From Microbacterium sp. cf046 (GTDB lineage Bacteria > Actinomycetota > Actinomycetes > Actinomycetales > Microbacteriaceae), in assembly GCF_900114345.1 (NCBI RefSeq), contig NZ_FOZJ01000001.1, forward strand, positions 682,001 through 746,000: DNA of 64,000 nt, read 5' to 3'. Below the pieces are notes generated by a model that worked only from the letters and a program-made list of their open reading frames with translations, had not been told where the DNA came from and searched no databases. Made by a program: the position numbers and the translations under genes. This document shows positions 25,068 to 32,966 of the stretch, piece after piece (position 1 is the first letter of the stretch; every line of letters starts with the position of its first letter).

Positions 25068-25085
25068 GTATGCGCTTTTGCATAC
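25068..25085. promoter_or_regulatory. Candidate VanR-type operator
   Basis: GTATGC-GCTTTT-GCATAC is a perfect 6-bp inverted repeat in the divergent vanY / response-regulator gap, 34 bases before the regulator start. A second partial element, GATATACGC, follows at 25092. Confidence 0.5.
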
Positions 25086-25119
25086 ACCCCTGATATACGC
25101 GCTTCGTAGCATGGAGCGC

Positions 25120-25803
25120 ATGCGTGTGCTGATCGTCGAGGACGAGCCCCTCATGGCCGAGTCCATTCGCGATGCGCTGCGGCTGGAGGCGATCGCGGCC
25201 GACATCGCCGGTGACGGAGACACCGCACAGGAGCTGCTCAGCATCAACGCGTACGACATCGCGATCCTCGATCGCGATATCCCCGGGCCGTCCGGCGACG
25301 AGATCGCCGCAGGGATCGTGGGTTCCGGGAGCGGCATGCCGATCCTGATGCTGACCGCGGCCGACCGCCTCGACGACAAGGCATCAGGGTTCGAGCTGGG
25401 AGCCGACGACTACCTGACGAAGCCCTTCGAGCTCCAGGAGCTCGTTCTGCGATTGCGGGCCCTCGATCGGCGGCGCGCACACAGCCGACCGCCGGTGCGC
25501 GAGATCGCCGGACTGCGACTCGACCCGTTCCGTCGCGAGGTCTACCGGGACGGGCGGTACGTGGCGCTGACGCGCAAGCAGTTCGCGGTGCTCGAGGTGC
25601 TCGTCGGGGCCGAGGGCGGCGTCGTCAGCGCCGAGCAGCTGCTGGAGCGGGCGTGGGATGAGAACGCCGACCCCTTCACGAATGCCGTCCGCATCACGGT
25701 GTCGGCGCTGCGGAAACGCCTCGGCGAGCCGTGGGTCATCGCCACGGTACCGGGCGTCGGCTACCGCATCGACGCGTCAGGCGAGGGAGGCGATCATGCC
25801 TAG
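25120..25803 (+). CDS. VanR-like OmpR-family response regulator
   Basis: A protein of 227 residues from ATG 25120, with GGAG 4 bases upstream inside an alternative start (ATG 25111). The receiver domain has the acidic pair in VEDEP, the phospho-acceptor Asp in DIAILDRDIPGPSG (about 51), and the Lys in DDYLTKPFE. A winged-helix output domain follows (RRAHSRPPVRE... to NAVRITVSALRKRLG...GVGYRID). The receiver closely resembles what I remember of actinobacterial VanR (the INAYDIAILDRDIPGP block). It overlaps the kinase gene by 8 bases. The likely targets are the divergent vanY and vanZ genes. Confidence 0.88.
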   Translation: MRVLIVEDEPLMAESIRDALRLEAIAADIAGDGDTAQELLSINAYDIAILDRDIPGPSGDEIAAGIVGSGSGMPILMLTAADRLDDKASGFELGADDYLTKPFELQELVLRLRALDRRRAHSRPPVREIAGLRLDPFRREVYRDGRYVALTRKQFAVLEVLVGAEGGVVSAEQLLERAWDENADPFTNAVRITVSALRKRLGEPWVIATVPGVGYRIDASGEGGDHA

Positions 25804-26884
25804 GGAGCCCGGGATCGACGTCCGGCTCAAGCTCACGCTCAGCTACGCGGCGTTCCTCATGGTCGCGGGTGCGCTGCTGCTCTCCGTCGTCTGGGTGTTC
25901 CTCCTGCGATACGTTCCCGCGGGTTCCAACCCGGGACCCGGTCCCTTCTCGCCGAATCGTGGCGACCTGGTGCGCGCCTTCGTTCCCCCGGCGGCCTGGG
26001 CGCTGTTCTTCCTGCTGCTGTTCGGCCTGCTGGGCGGGTGGTTCCTGGCGGGACGGATGCTGGCGCCACTTGCTCGCATCGCGGACGCCGCGCGGCGCGC
26101 CGGCGCCGGCTCGCTGTCGCACCGGATCGCGCTGCCTGGTCGCAATGACGAGTTCCGCGAGCTTGCCGACGCCTTCGACACGATGCTCGCCCGGCTCGAG
26201 GCGCAAGTGGCGGAGCAGAGGCGGTTCGCCGCGAACGCGTCCCACGAGCTGCGCACGCCGCTCGCGATCTCGCAGGCACTGCTCGAGGTCGCCCGCGCCG
26301 ATCCCGATCGGGACACCGACCTGCTCATCGCGCGGCTCGGCTCCGTGAACACCCGCGCGATCGAACTCACCGAAGCCCTGCTGCTGCTCAGCCGCGCCGA
26401 TCAGCGGACGTTCGCACGCGAACCTGTCGACCTGTCGCTGGTTGCCGAAGAGGCGACCGAGACACTGCTTCCGCTGGCAGAGGCGCGCGGTGTCACGATC
26501 GGGGTCCGAGGCGACCCGGTCCCGGTGCTCGGATCGCACGCACTGCTGCTCCAGCTCACCGCGAACCTCGTGCACAACGCGATCATCCACAACACCGCCG
26601 CGCACGGCACCGTGGACATCGTCTCCTCCACAGGCACGGGCGTCGCGGTGTTGACCGTCGAGAACACCGGCGACAGGCTCCCGCCCCAGCTCGTCAGGAC
26701 ACTCGCCGAGCCGTTCCAGCGCGGCACCGAGCGCGTCCACTCGGACCACGCCGGTGTCGGCCTCGGCCTGGCGATCGCCGACAGCATCACGCGTGCGCAC
26801 GACGGAACCCTCACGATCACCGCACGCCCCGAGGGCGGGCTCCGCGTGTCCGTGCAGCTCCCCCTCGTGCGAATGCCGGACTAG
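25796..26884 (+). CDS. VanS-like sensor histidine kinase
   Basis: A protein of 362 residues from ATG 25796, with a strong GAGGGAGG ribosome site. There are two membrane segments (about 14-38 and 62-84) with a short outer loop (LRYVPAGSNPGPGPFSPNRGDLVRA) of about 25 residues. A HAMP domain follows, then the H-box ASHELRTPL (His about 148) and the ATP-binding N-box (NLVHNAIIHN) and G-box (VGLGLAIADSI). The short outer loop resembles VanS-type kinases that sense cell-wall stress or glycopeptides. It is coupled to the response-regulator gene. The signal is not known. Confidence 0.87.
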   Translation: MPREPGIDVRLKLTLSYAAFLMVAGALLLSVVWVFLLRYVPAGSNPGPGPFSPNRGDLVRAFVPPAAWALFFLLLFGLLGGWFLAGRMLAPLARIADAARRAGAGSLSHRIALPGRNDEFRELADAFDTMLARLEAQVAEQRRFAANASHELRTPLAISQALLEVARADPDRDTDLLIARLGSVNTRAIELTEALLLLSRADQRTFAREPVDLSLVAEEATETLLPLAEARGVTIGVRGDPVPVLGSHALLLQLTANLVHNAIIHNTAAHGTVDIVSSTGTGVAVLTVENTGDRLPPQLVRTLAEPFQRGTERVHSDHAGVGLGLAIADSITRAHDGTLTITARPEGGLRVSVQLPLVRMPD

Positions 26885-26937
26885 CCGAGCCGGGTCCGTG
26901 TGGAATACCGCTCAGCGGTCCCGCGTTGTGCGACGAG

Positions 26938-26952
26938 TACCCCCTAGGGGTA
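26938..26952. promoter_or_regulatory. CsoR-like copper operator
   Basis: TACCCC-CTA-GGGGTA is an inverted repeat with 6-bp arms just upstream of the P-type ATPase gene. It resembles the TACCCC/GGGGTA-type sites bound by Cu(I)-sensing CsoR repressors. No csoR gene is in the window, so the regulator would act from elsewhere. Confidence 0.65.
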
Positions 26953-26976
26953 TATTCGTCACGAGGGAGATCCGCC

Positions 26977-29112
26977 ATGAGCGAGACCGACGCGCCCCAC
27001 CACGCGATGCACGTTCACGCCGATCACGGTGCGCACGCTGATCACGGCGGACACGCCCATCACGGCGGACACGCGGGTCACGGCACGGACCACGTGGCGC
27101 GGTTCCGCCGTCTGTTCTGGATCAATCTGCTCCTGGCTATTCCCGTGCTCGCGTTCTCGAGCATGTTCGCGATGCTGCTCGGCTACTCGGTGCCGGAGTT
27201 CCCCGGTGCGCAGCTGATCTCCCCGATCCTGGGCACCGTCATGTACTTCTGGGGCGGCTGGCCGTTCCTGACAGGGGCGGTGGGCGAACTCCGTGCGCGC
27301 AAGCCCGGCATGATGCTGCTGATCAGTCTTGCGATCACCGTCGCCTTCGTCGCCTCGTGGGGTGCGAGTCTCGGACTGCTCGACCACGAGCTCGAGTTCT
27401 GGTGGGAGCTCGCGCTCCTCATCGTGATCATGCTCCTGGGCCACTGGATCGAGATGCGCTCTCTTGCGCAGACGACATCCGCGCTGGACTCCCTCGCCGC
27501 CCTTCTGCCCGACGAGGCCGAGCGCGTCGACGGCGAGCAGGTCGTGACGGTCTCACCCTCCGAACTGCGGGTCGGGGACGTCGTCGTGGTGCGCCCCGGT
27601 GGCAGCATCCCGGCCGATGGGCGCATCGTCGACGGCCGCGCGGACGTGGACGAGTCGATGGTCACGGGCGAGTCCCGCGCAGTCGCCCGCACGATCGGCG
27701 ACCCCGTCACCGCGGGAACCGTCGCCACCGACTCCGGACTCCGCGTCGAGGTGACGGCGACGGGCGAGGACACCACGCTCGCCGGCATCCGGCGACTCGT
27801 CGCCGAGGCGCAGAGCTCCACCTCCCGGGCGCAGCGCCTTGCCGACCGCGCCGCCGGGTGGCTGTTCTGGTTCGCACTCGGCGCCGCCGCGATCACGGCG
27901 ATCGTCTGGACCGTCCTCGGCGACCCCGATGCGGCGGTCGTCCGCACCATCACCGTCCTGGTCATCGCCTGCCCGCATGCGCTCGGACTCGCCATTCCCC
28001 TGGTGGTGGCGATCGCGACCGAGCGCGCGGCGCGCGGCGGAGTGCTGATCAAAGATCGGCTGGCGCTCGAGCGCATGCGCACGATCGACACCGTGCTGTT
28101 CGACAAGACCGGGACGCTCACCGAGGGCGAGCCCACCGTCACCGACATCTCACCCGCGGAGGGCATCGACTCCGCCACCGTCCTCGCGCTGGCGGCCGCC
28201 GCGGAAGCCGATAGCGAGCATCCCCTCGCGCGGGCGATCGTCAGCGCCGCGTCCGATCGCGGACTCCGCATTCCGCGGGCGACCGGGTTCTCGTCCTCGC
28301 CCGCGGTCGGTGTGGTCGCGACCGTCGATGGACAGCAGATCCGCGTGGGCGGTCCTCGACTGCTCGAGGACGTCCGTGTCGCCGAGATTCCTGCGGCGGC
28401 GGACTGGCGGGGGGACGGTGCGATCATCCTGCACGTCGTCCGAGACGGACGGCTCATCGGCGGCCTCAAGCTCGCCGACGAGATCCGTCCCGAGTCGCGG
28501 GCTGCGGTCGAGGCCCTGCACCGGCTCGGCATCCAGGTCGTGATGATCACGGGTGACGCCGAAGGCGTCGCCCGGTCGGTCGGGCGGGATGTGGGCGTGG
28601 ACCGCGTCCTGGCCGGTGTGCGCCCGGAGGACAAGTCCGCGAAGGTCGCCGAGCTGCAGGGCGAGGGGCGCAGGGTCGCGATGGTCGGCGACGGCGTCAA
28701 TGACGCTCCCGCTCTGGCGCAGGCCGATGTCGGCATCGCGATCGGCGCAGGCACCGACGTGGCGATCGCCTCGGCCGGCGTCATCCTCGCGAGCGATGAC
28801 CCGCGCTCGGTGCTGTCGGTGATCGAACTCTCGCGGGCGAGCTATCGCAAGATGGCGCAGAACCTGTGGTGGGCCGCCGGATACAACCTCATCGCGGTGC
28901 CGCTCGCCGCCGGAGTGCTCGCACCCATCGGATTCGTGATGCCGATGTCGGTGGGCGCGATCCTGATGTCCGTGTCCACCATCGTCGTCGCGCTCAACGC
29001 GCAGCTGCTCCGGCGCCTCGACCTGCGGCCCGAGGCAGGTGTGCGCGCCATCCTCCGCAGGCCCCGGAGCGCCCGAACCCCGTCATCGGCGGGCACCGGT
29101 CCGCGGGCCTGA
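26977..29112 (+). CDS. Copper-transporting P-type ATPase, CopB-like
   Basis: A protein of 711 residues from ATG 26977, preceded by GAGGGAG. The N-terminus (residues 7-36) is a His-rich stretch with HADHG and HGGHA repeats in place of CxxC metal domains. Eight membrane helices surround the standard blocks: MVTGES, the transmembrane CPH motif at 332-334 (CPH marks the CopB-type P1B group), DKTGT with the phosphorylated Asp376, and GDGVNDAPAL. CopB-type pumps export Cu(I)/Cu(II) or silver at the cost of ATP. The CsoR-like operator upstream supports copper control. A hairpin follows the stop codon. Confidence 0.92.
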   Translation: MSETDAPHHAMHVHADHGAHADHGGHAHHGGHAGHGTDHVARFRRLFWINLLLAIPVLAFSSMFAMLLGYSVPEFPGAQLISPILGTVMYFWGGWPFLTGAVGELRARKPGMMLLISLAITVAFVASWGASLGLLDHELEFWWELALLIVIMLLGHWIEMRSLAQTTSALDSLAALLPDEAERVDGEQVVTVSPSELRVGDVVVVRPGGSIPADGRIVDGRADVDESMVTGESRAVARTIGDPVTAGTVATDSGLRVEVTATGEDTTLAGIRRLVAEAQSSTSRAQRLADRAAGWLFWFALGAAAITAIVWTVLGDPDAAVVRTITVLVIACPHALGLAIPLVVAIATERAARGGVLIKDRLALERMRTIDTVLFDKTGTLTEGEPTVTDISPAEGIDSATVLALAAAAEADSEHPLARAIVSAASDRGLRIPRATGFSSSPAVGVVATVDGQQIRVGGPRLLEDVRVAEIPAAADWRGDGAIILHVVRDGRLIGGLKLADEIRPESRAAVEALHRLGIQVVMITGDAEGVARSVGRDVGVDRVLAGVRPEDKSAKVAELQGEGRRVAMVGDGVNDAPALAQADVGIAIGAGTDVAIASAGVILASDDPRSVLSVIELSRASYRKMAQNLWWAAGYNLIAVPLAAGVLAPIGFVMPMSVGAILMSVSTIVVALNAQLLRRLDLRPEAGVRAILRRPRSARTPSSAGTGPRA

Positions 29113-29113
29113 T

Positions 29114-29130
29114 TCACCCATGCCGGGTGA
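29114..29130 (+). terminator. Hairpin after the copper ATPase gene
   Basis: TCACCC-ATGCC-GGGTGA forms a perfect 6-bp stem directly after the stop codon. Confidence 0.5.
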
Positions 29131-29203
29131 CCCGTCGGCCGAGATCGAGCGCGTACGCTCAGATGCCGCACCGGATTGCGGATGCCGAACCAAGGAGCGA
29201 ACC

Positions 29204-29977
29204 GTGTCCAAGCCTCGCACTGAGCTCAAGAGCACCGGATACGAGATCTTCATCGGCATCCTGTCGATCCTGTCGATCGTGAACCTGGTGCTGGTGATCG
29301 TGGTCAGCGAGAAGTCGCTCGACACCGTGCTGGGGGTGATGAACGCGCTGTTCAGCGGCATCTTCCTCGCCGACTTCCTGTACCGCATCTTCACCGCGCC
29401 GAAGGCGAGCACGTACTTCTTCCGCCACTTCGGATGGGCGGACCTCCTGGCGAGCCTGCCGTTCCCGCAGTTCAAGATCCTGCGCGTGTTCCGGCTGATT
29501 CGGGTCTACCGGCTGCTGCGCGAGGTCGGCATCCGCACGATCGGCCGCACGCTGATCAAGGACCGCGCAGGCAGTGCGCTGTACGTGCTGCTGCTCATGG
29601 GGATCTTCGTGCTCCAGTTCGGGAGCCTGACGATGCTCGCCATCGAGCAGTACGCCGAGGGCGCCAACATCACGTCCGCCTCGGACGCGCTCTGGTACAC
29701 GATCGTGACGATCTCGACCGTCGGATACGGCGACCAGTATCCGGTCACCGATGCGGGACGTCTGTGCGGAGTGCTGATCATCGTCGTCGGGGTGGGCATC
29801 TTCGGCACGTTCACCGGCTACCTCGCGACGATCTTCCTCACTCCGCGCAGCGAGGACGTGGACCTGCCTTCCGATGTCGAGGCCGTCGAACTCGCGAAGG
29901 CATCCGCTGACGACCTTCGCGCCCTGCTGACCGCGTCCGAAGCGAAGCTCGCGCAGATCAAGCAGCTGCTGAACTGA
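29204..29977 (+). CDS. Voltage-gated-type potassium channel
   Basis: A protein of 257 residues from GTG 29204, with AAGGAG well placed. It has six membrane segments. The fourth (FRLIRVYRLLREVGIR, about 97-112) carries the regularly spaced arginines of a voltage sensor. The pore loop has the selectivity filter TVGYGD (Gly174-Tyr175-Gly176-Asp177). The last 50 residues form a cytoplasmic, probably coiled segment (SADDLRALLTASEAKLAQIKQLL). The channel would conduct K+ across the cell membrane. It stands alone; the arsR gene converges on it 15 bases downstream. Confidence 0.9.
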   Translation: MSKPRTELKSTGYEIFIGILSILSIVNLVLVIVVSEKSLDTVLGVMNALFSGIFLADFLYRIFTAPKASTYFFRHFGWADLLASLPFPQFKILRVFRLIRVYRLLREVGIRTIGRTLIKDRAGSALYVLLLMGIFVLQFGSLTMLAIEQYAEGANITSASDALWYTIVTISTVGYGDQYPVTDAGRLCGVLIIVVGVGIFGTFTGYLATIFLTPRSEDVDLPSDVEAVELAKASADDLRALLTASEAKLAQIKQLLN

Positions 29978-29992
29978 GGACGAGGGGCGAAC

Positions 29993-30343
29993 TCACGAAG
30001 CGACGAGCACCTGCGAGACGCGGTCGAGGGCACCGGGCACGAGCGCGTAGTACGCCCAGGTGCCGCGCTTGCTCCTGGTGAGGAAGCCCGCCGCGGTCAG
30101 CACCTTCAGATGATGCGACACCGTCGGCTGGCTCAGGCCCACGGGCTCGATGAGGTCGCAGACGCATGCTTCCGATCCACGGGAGGCGGCGACGATGGAC
30201 AGCAGCCGCAGACGGGCCGGATCGGCCAGCGCCTTCATCGTCGTGGCGAGCTGCTCCGCTTCTTCGGCCGACAGCGGCTCGCGCTGGAGCGGCGTGCAGC
30301 AGGCGTCGGCGGTGACGTCCGTGATCTCGAGCATCGTGGGCAT
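29993..30343 (-). CDS. arsR: ArsR-family metalloregulator
   Basis: A protein of 116 residues from ATG 30343; ATG 30334 is an alternative, and neither has a ribosome site, so a near-leaderless message is possible. An N-terminal CC pair (DACCTPLQREPL) and a second pair (EACVCDL, before the recognition helix) suit thiolate binding of As(III)/Sb(III). The winged helix is seen in VGLSQPTVSHHLKVLTAAGFLTRSKRG. Three operator copies fill the region upstream, one touching its start codon. It is divergent from the flavoprotein gene and probably represses both directions. Confidence 0.9.
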   Translation of the reverse strand: MPTMLEITDVTADACCTPLQREPLSAEEAEQLATTMKALADPARLRLLSIVAASRGSEACVCDLIEPVGLSQPTVSHHLKVLTAAGFLTRSKRGTWAYYALVPGALDRVSQVLVAS

Positions 30344-30363
30344 ATATCGACAGTAGTCGATAT
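30344..30363. promoter_or_regulatory. ArsR operator, copy 1
   Basis: ATATCGAC-AGTA-GTCGATAT is a perfect 8-bp inverted repeat directly next to the arsR start codon. The core ATATCGA-N6-TCGATAT recurs at 30395-30414. Confidence 0.75.
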
Positions 30364-30379
30364 TGACAGTCATCGATAG
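30360..30379. promoter_or_regulatory. ArsR operator, copy 2 (imperfect)
   Basis: ATATTGA-N6-TCGATAG keeps the spacing of the other copies with two changes in the arms, and shares its first four bases with copy 1. Confidence 0.5.
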
Positions 30380-30394
30380 ACCTGCGCATGATTG

Positions 30395-30414
30395 ATATCG
30401 ACGTTCATCGATAT
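30395..30414. promoter_or_regulatory. ArsR operator, copy 3
   Basis: ATATCGA-CGTTCA-TCGATAT has perfect 7-bp arms and the same 6-base spacer as copy 1. It lies 17 bases upstream of the flavoprotein start. Confidence 0.75.
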
Positions 30415-30431
30415 ACCACCTGGAGGCCGCT

Positions 30432-31748
30432 GTGACCCTGCTCGACCTGACCCCGCACGTCGTGACGGACGACCGCGTGACGACGCTGCCGATCGCGATC
30501 ATCGGAGCCGGCCCGGTCGGGCTCGCCGCCGCCGCCCACCTGGTCGAGCGCGGGATCGACTTCGTGGTGTTCGAGGCCGGGGACCACGCCGGTTCGAGCG
30601 TGCGCGAATGGGGCCACACTCGACTGTTCTCTCCGTGGGAGCACCTCGTCGATGCGGCGTCGCGCCGACTGCTCGAGGCGAGCGGCTGGACGATGCCCGA
30701 CCCGAAGCGGGCACCGAGCGGCGACGAACTCGTCGCGCAGTATGTCGCTCCCCTGGCCGCACTCGAGCCGATCGCCTCCCGTCTGCGCACGGGCGTCGAG
30801 GTGATCGGCGTCACCCGCGAGGGCATGGACCGCACGCGCACCAGAGCACGATTCGCCACTCCGTTCGCACTCCGCGTCCGCACCGTCGACGGGGCGATCG
30901 AAGACGTCGCCGCGCGTGCCGTGATCGACGCTTCCGGCACGTATCGGTCTCCGAATCCGCTGTCATCCGGCGGGCTCGACCTCCTCGGCATGGCCGAGAT
31001 CGCCGACCGGGTCACCGGTGCGCTGCCGGATGTGCTCGGACGCGATCGCACCGTGTTCGCGGGGCGTCGTGTCACCGTGGTGGGCGCGGGTCATTCCGCA
31101 GCGAACACCCTGCTCGCGCTCGCCGAGCTCGCGCGACAGGAGCCCGGAACGACGGTGACCTGGCTGATCCGCAACGCGAAGGCGGTGCGGGTCTCCTCAT
31201 CGGCGGACGACGAACTCGCCGATCGCGCGCGCCTGGGCAACCGCGTGGATCGCGCGGTCGCCGACGGGGAGGTCGCACTCCTGGACGGTGTCGAGATCAT
31301 CCGCGGCCGGCGCGCCGGCGACGGCGTCGAACTCATCGGCCATCGCCGTGGGGAGGTGGTCGCACACGCCACCGATGTCGTGGTCAACGCGACGGGCTTC
31401 CGCCCCGACCTGGCGATGCTGCGCGAGATCCGTCTCGAGCTCGACGAGATCGTGGAGGCTCCGAAGCGGCTCGCACCGCTCATCGACCCGAACGTGCACT
31501 CGTGCGGCACGGTCGAACCGCACGGCTTCCGCGAACTCACCCACCCGGAGCGGGACTTCTTCGTCGTCGGCATGAAGTCCTACGGTCGAGCGCCCACGTT
31601 CCTGCTCGCGACGGGCTACGAGCAGGTGCGGTCCGTGACCGCATGGCTCGCCGGCGACACGGCATCCGCCGCGACGGTGGAGCTCGTGCTCCCCGCGACG
31701 GGCGTGTGCTCGACGGATGCGAACGAGGCGGGCGGATGCTGCTCGTGA
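30432..31748 (+). CDS. FAD/NAD(P)-binding monooxygenase-like protein of the ars locus
   Basis: A protein of 438 residues from GTG 30432 (GGAGG upstream). It has an N-terminal FAD Rossmann motif GAGPVGLAAA (about 25-34), a second NAD(P) Rossmann motif VVGAGHSAANTLLALAEL (about 216-233) and the NATGFRPDL segment typical of flavin-containing monooxygenases and ArsO-like proteins. The C-terminus ends GVCSTDANEAGGCCS, a Cys-rich tail that may bind arsenite or another soft metal. It is divergent from arsR behind shared operators and overlaps the GNAT gene. Its precise reaction is not known; a role in arsenic metabolism is inferred from position. Confidence 0.82.
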   Translation: MTLLDLTPHVVTDDRVTTLPIAIIGAGPVGLAAAAHLVERGIDFVVFEAGDHAGSSVREWGHTRLFSPWEHLVDAASRRLLEASGWTMPDPKRAPSGDELVAQYVAPLAALEPIASRLRTGVEVIGVTREGMDRTRTRARFATPFALRVRTVDGAIEDVAARAVIDASGTYRSPNPLSSGGLDLLGMAEIADRVTGALPDVLGRDRTVFAGRRVTVVGAGHSAANTLLALAELARQEPGTTVTWLIRNAKAVRVSSSADDELADRARLGNRVDRAVADGEVALLDGVEIIRGRRAGDGVELIGHRRGEVVAHATDVVVNATGFRPDLAMLREIRLELDEIVEAPKRLAPLIDPNVHSCGTVEPHGFRELTHPERDFFVVGMKSYGRAPTFLLATGYEQVRSVTAWLAGDTASAATVELVLPATGVCSTDANEAGGCCS

Positions 31749-32269
31749 CCGGCATCCGCGCCATGACGCCCGCCGACTGGCCGGCGGTGGAGGAGATCTA
31801 CCGCCAGGGGATCGAGGAGGGCGAGGCCACCTTCGAATCGGAGACGCCGGGCTGGGATGCCTTCGATGCCTCACGGCTTCCAGAGCCGCGACTCGTCGCG
31901 ATCGAATCCCACGCCACGGTGCTCGGCTGGGCGGCTGCGGCACCAGTCTCGACACGCGTCGCGTACGACGGCGTGATCGAGCACTCGGTCTACGTCCACC
32001 GCGATGCCCGCGGCCGCGGCGTGGGGCGCGCGCTCCTGGATGCGTTCGTGACCGCTGCCGACCGCGCGGGCTATTGGACGATCCAATCGAGCATCTTCCC
32101 GGAGAACGCCGCGAGCCTGCGCGTGCACGAGTCCGCGGGGTTCCGGGTGATCGGCACACGCGAGCGGATCGCCCGTTCCGCACGAGGAGCCCACGCCGGC
32201 CGGTGGCGCGATACCGTGCTGATCGAACGACGCAGCGCCGTCAACGGTCGGGACGAGGAGACGCCATGA
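31736..32269 (+). CDS. GNAT N-acetyltransferase, ArsN/phosphinothricin-acetyltransferase-like
   Basis: A protein of 177 residues from ATG 31736, overlapping the flavoprotein gene by 13 bases; GTG 31745 is an alternative start. Blocks of the phosphinothricin-acetyltransferase group are present: AVEEIYRQGIEEGEATFE, VLGWAAAAPVSTR, EHSVYVHRDARGRGVGRALLDAF (the acetyl-CoA loop R-G-R-G-V-G), and FPENAASLRVHESAGFRVIGTRERI. ArsN members are found in arsenic operons and can acetylate arsenical analogues of glutamate such as arsinothricin (family knowledge). The stop overlaps the start of the arsC remnant. Confidence 0.83.
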   Translation: MLLVTGIRAMTPADWPAVEEIYRQGIEEGEATFESETPGWDAFDASRLPEPRLVAIESHATVLGWAAAAPVSTRVAYDGVIEHSVYVHRDARGRGVGRALLDAFVTAADRAGYWTIQSSIFPENAASLRVHESAGFRVIGTRERIARSARGAHAGRWRDTVLIERRSAVNGRDEETP

Positions 32270-32403
32270 CCGGCAAGCGATACGAGGACTGGGTGCTCGA
32301 TGACCCTGCCGGCCAGGGGATCGAGGTCGTGCGCCCGATCCGCGACGAGATCCGGCGCCGCGTGGAGGGGCTCGTCGACGAGCTGCTGCCCGGGCGGGCG
32401 TAG
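32266..32403 (+). pseudogene. C-terminal remnant of an ArsC-type arsenate reductase
   Basis: A 45-codon frame begins at ATG 32266 inside the stop of the GNAT gene. Its sequence (KRYEDWVLDDPAGQG, then VRPIRDEIRRRVEGLVDEL) matches the end of actinobacterial low-molecular-weight-phosphatase-type arsenate reductases, where an IPGKRYEDW-like stretch precedes the last helix. The P-loop with the catalytic CxxxxxR and the rest of the enzyme are missing. It cannot be a working reductase. The remnant suggests that a full arsC once followed here and was replaced or deleted, with the GNAT gene now joined to its tail. Confidence 0.65.
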
Positions 32404-32414
32404 GCTCGGTCGCT

Positions 32415-32966
32415 ATGGCGGCCGGCGCAGTGATCCACACCTTCGCGGTGCAGCTGGCGGACGTCGACCGCGGTGTGTACGACGACTTCACGCTGCGCGT
32501 CGCGCGGCATCCATCCGAGACCGACGCGTTCATGACGACGAGGGTGCTCGCGTACTGTCTCGAGTTCGAGGACGGCATCGCGTTCAGCGAGGGGATCTCC
32601 TCGACCGACGAGCCGGCTGTCCTCGTGCGCGACGCGACCGGCCGTCTCACCGTCTGGATCGAGGTGGGAGCGCCGGATGCCGATCGACTGCATTTCGGCA
32701 GCAAGCTCGCCGACCGCACCGTCGTGTACACGCACCGGGATCCGGCGAAGGTGCTCGCACTCTGGTCGGGCAAGCGGATCCACAGATCCGACGCCATCAC
32801 GCTGCACAGCTTCGACGCCGGTTTCATCGACGCCGCCGCACACGCCTTGGAGCGTCGGAACGTGATGACGGTGTCGGTCACCGAGCGCGAGCTCTACCTG
32901 GAGCTCAACGGCGTGACCCTCAGCACCTCTGTCCACGACCACGCGCTCACGCCGGCGCTGCCGTAG
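32415..32966 (+). CDS. yaeQ: YaeQ-family protein
   Basis: A protein of 183 residues. The YaeQ fold (PD-(D/E)XK-like) is recognisable from IHTFAVQLADVDRGVYDDFTLRVARHPSE, TRVLAYCLEFEDGIAFSEGIS, the core DEPAVLVRD...VWIEVGAPDADRLHFGSKLADRTVVYTH, and ALWSGKRIHRSDAI. The pattern E-P-A and W-I-E-V-G-x-P would carry the metal site. E. coli YaeQ has been described in connection with transcription elongation and its role remains unclear. The gene converges with modC and overlaps it by 20 bases. Confidence 0.88.
   Translation: MAAGAVIHTFAVQLADVDRGVYDDFTLRVARHPSETDAFMTTRVLAYCLEFEDGIAFSEGISSTDEPAVLVRDATGRLTVWIEVGAPDADRLHFGSKLADRTVVYTHRDPAKVLALWSGKRIHRSDAITLHSFDAGFIDAAAHALERRNVMTVSVTERELYLELNGVTLSTSVHDHALTPALP

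Noticed and set aside
23739..26884. A complete vancomycin-resistance cluster
   Set aside because: vanH, vanA and vanX are absent from the window; only vanY, vanZ and the regulatory pair are seen, so full D-Lac-type resistance cannot be claimed.
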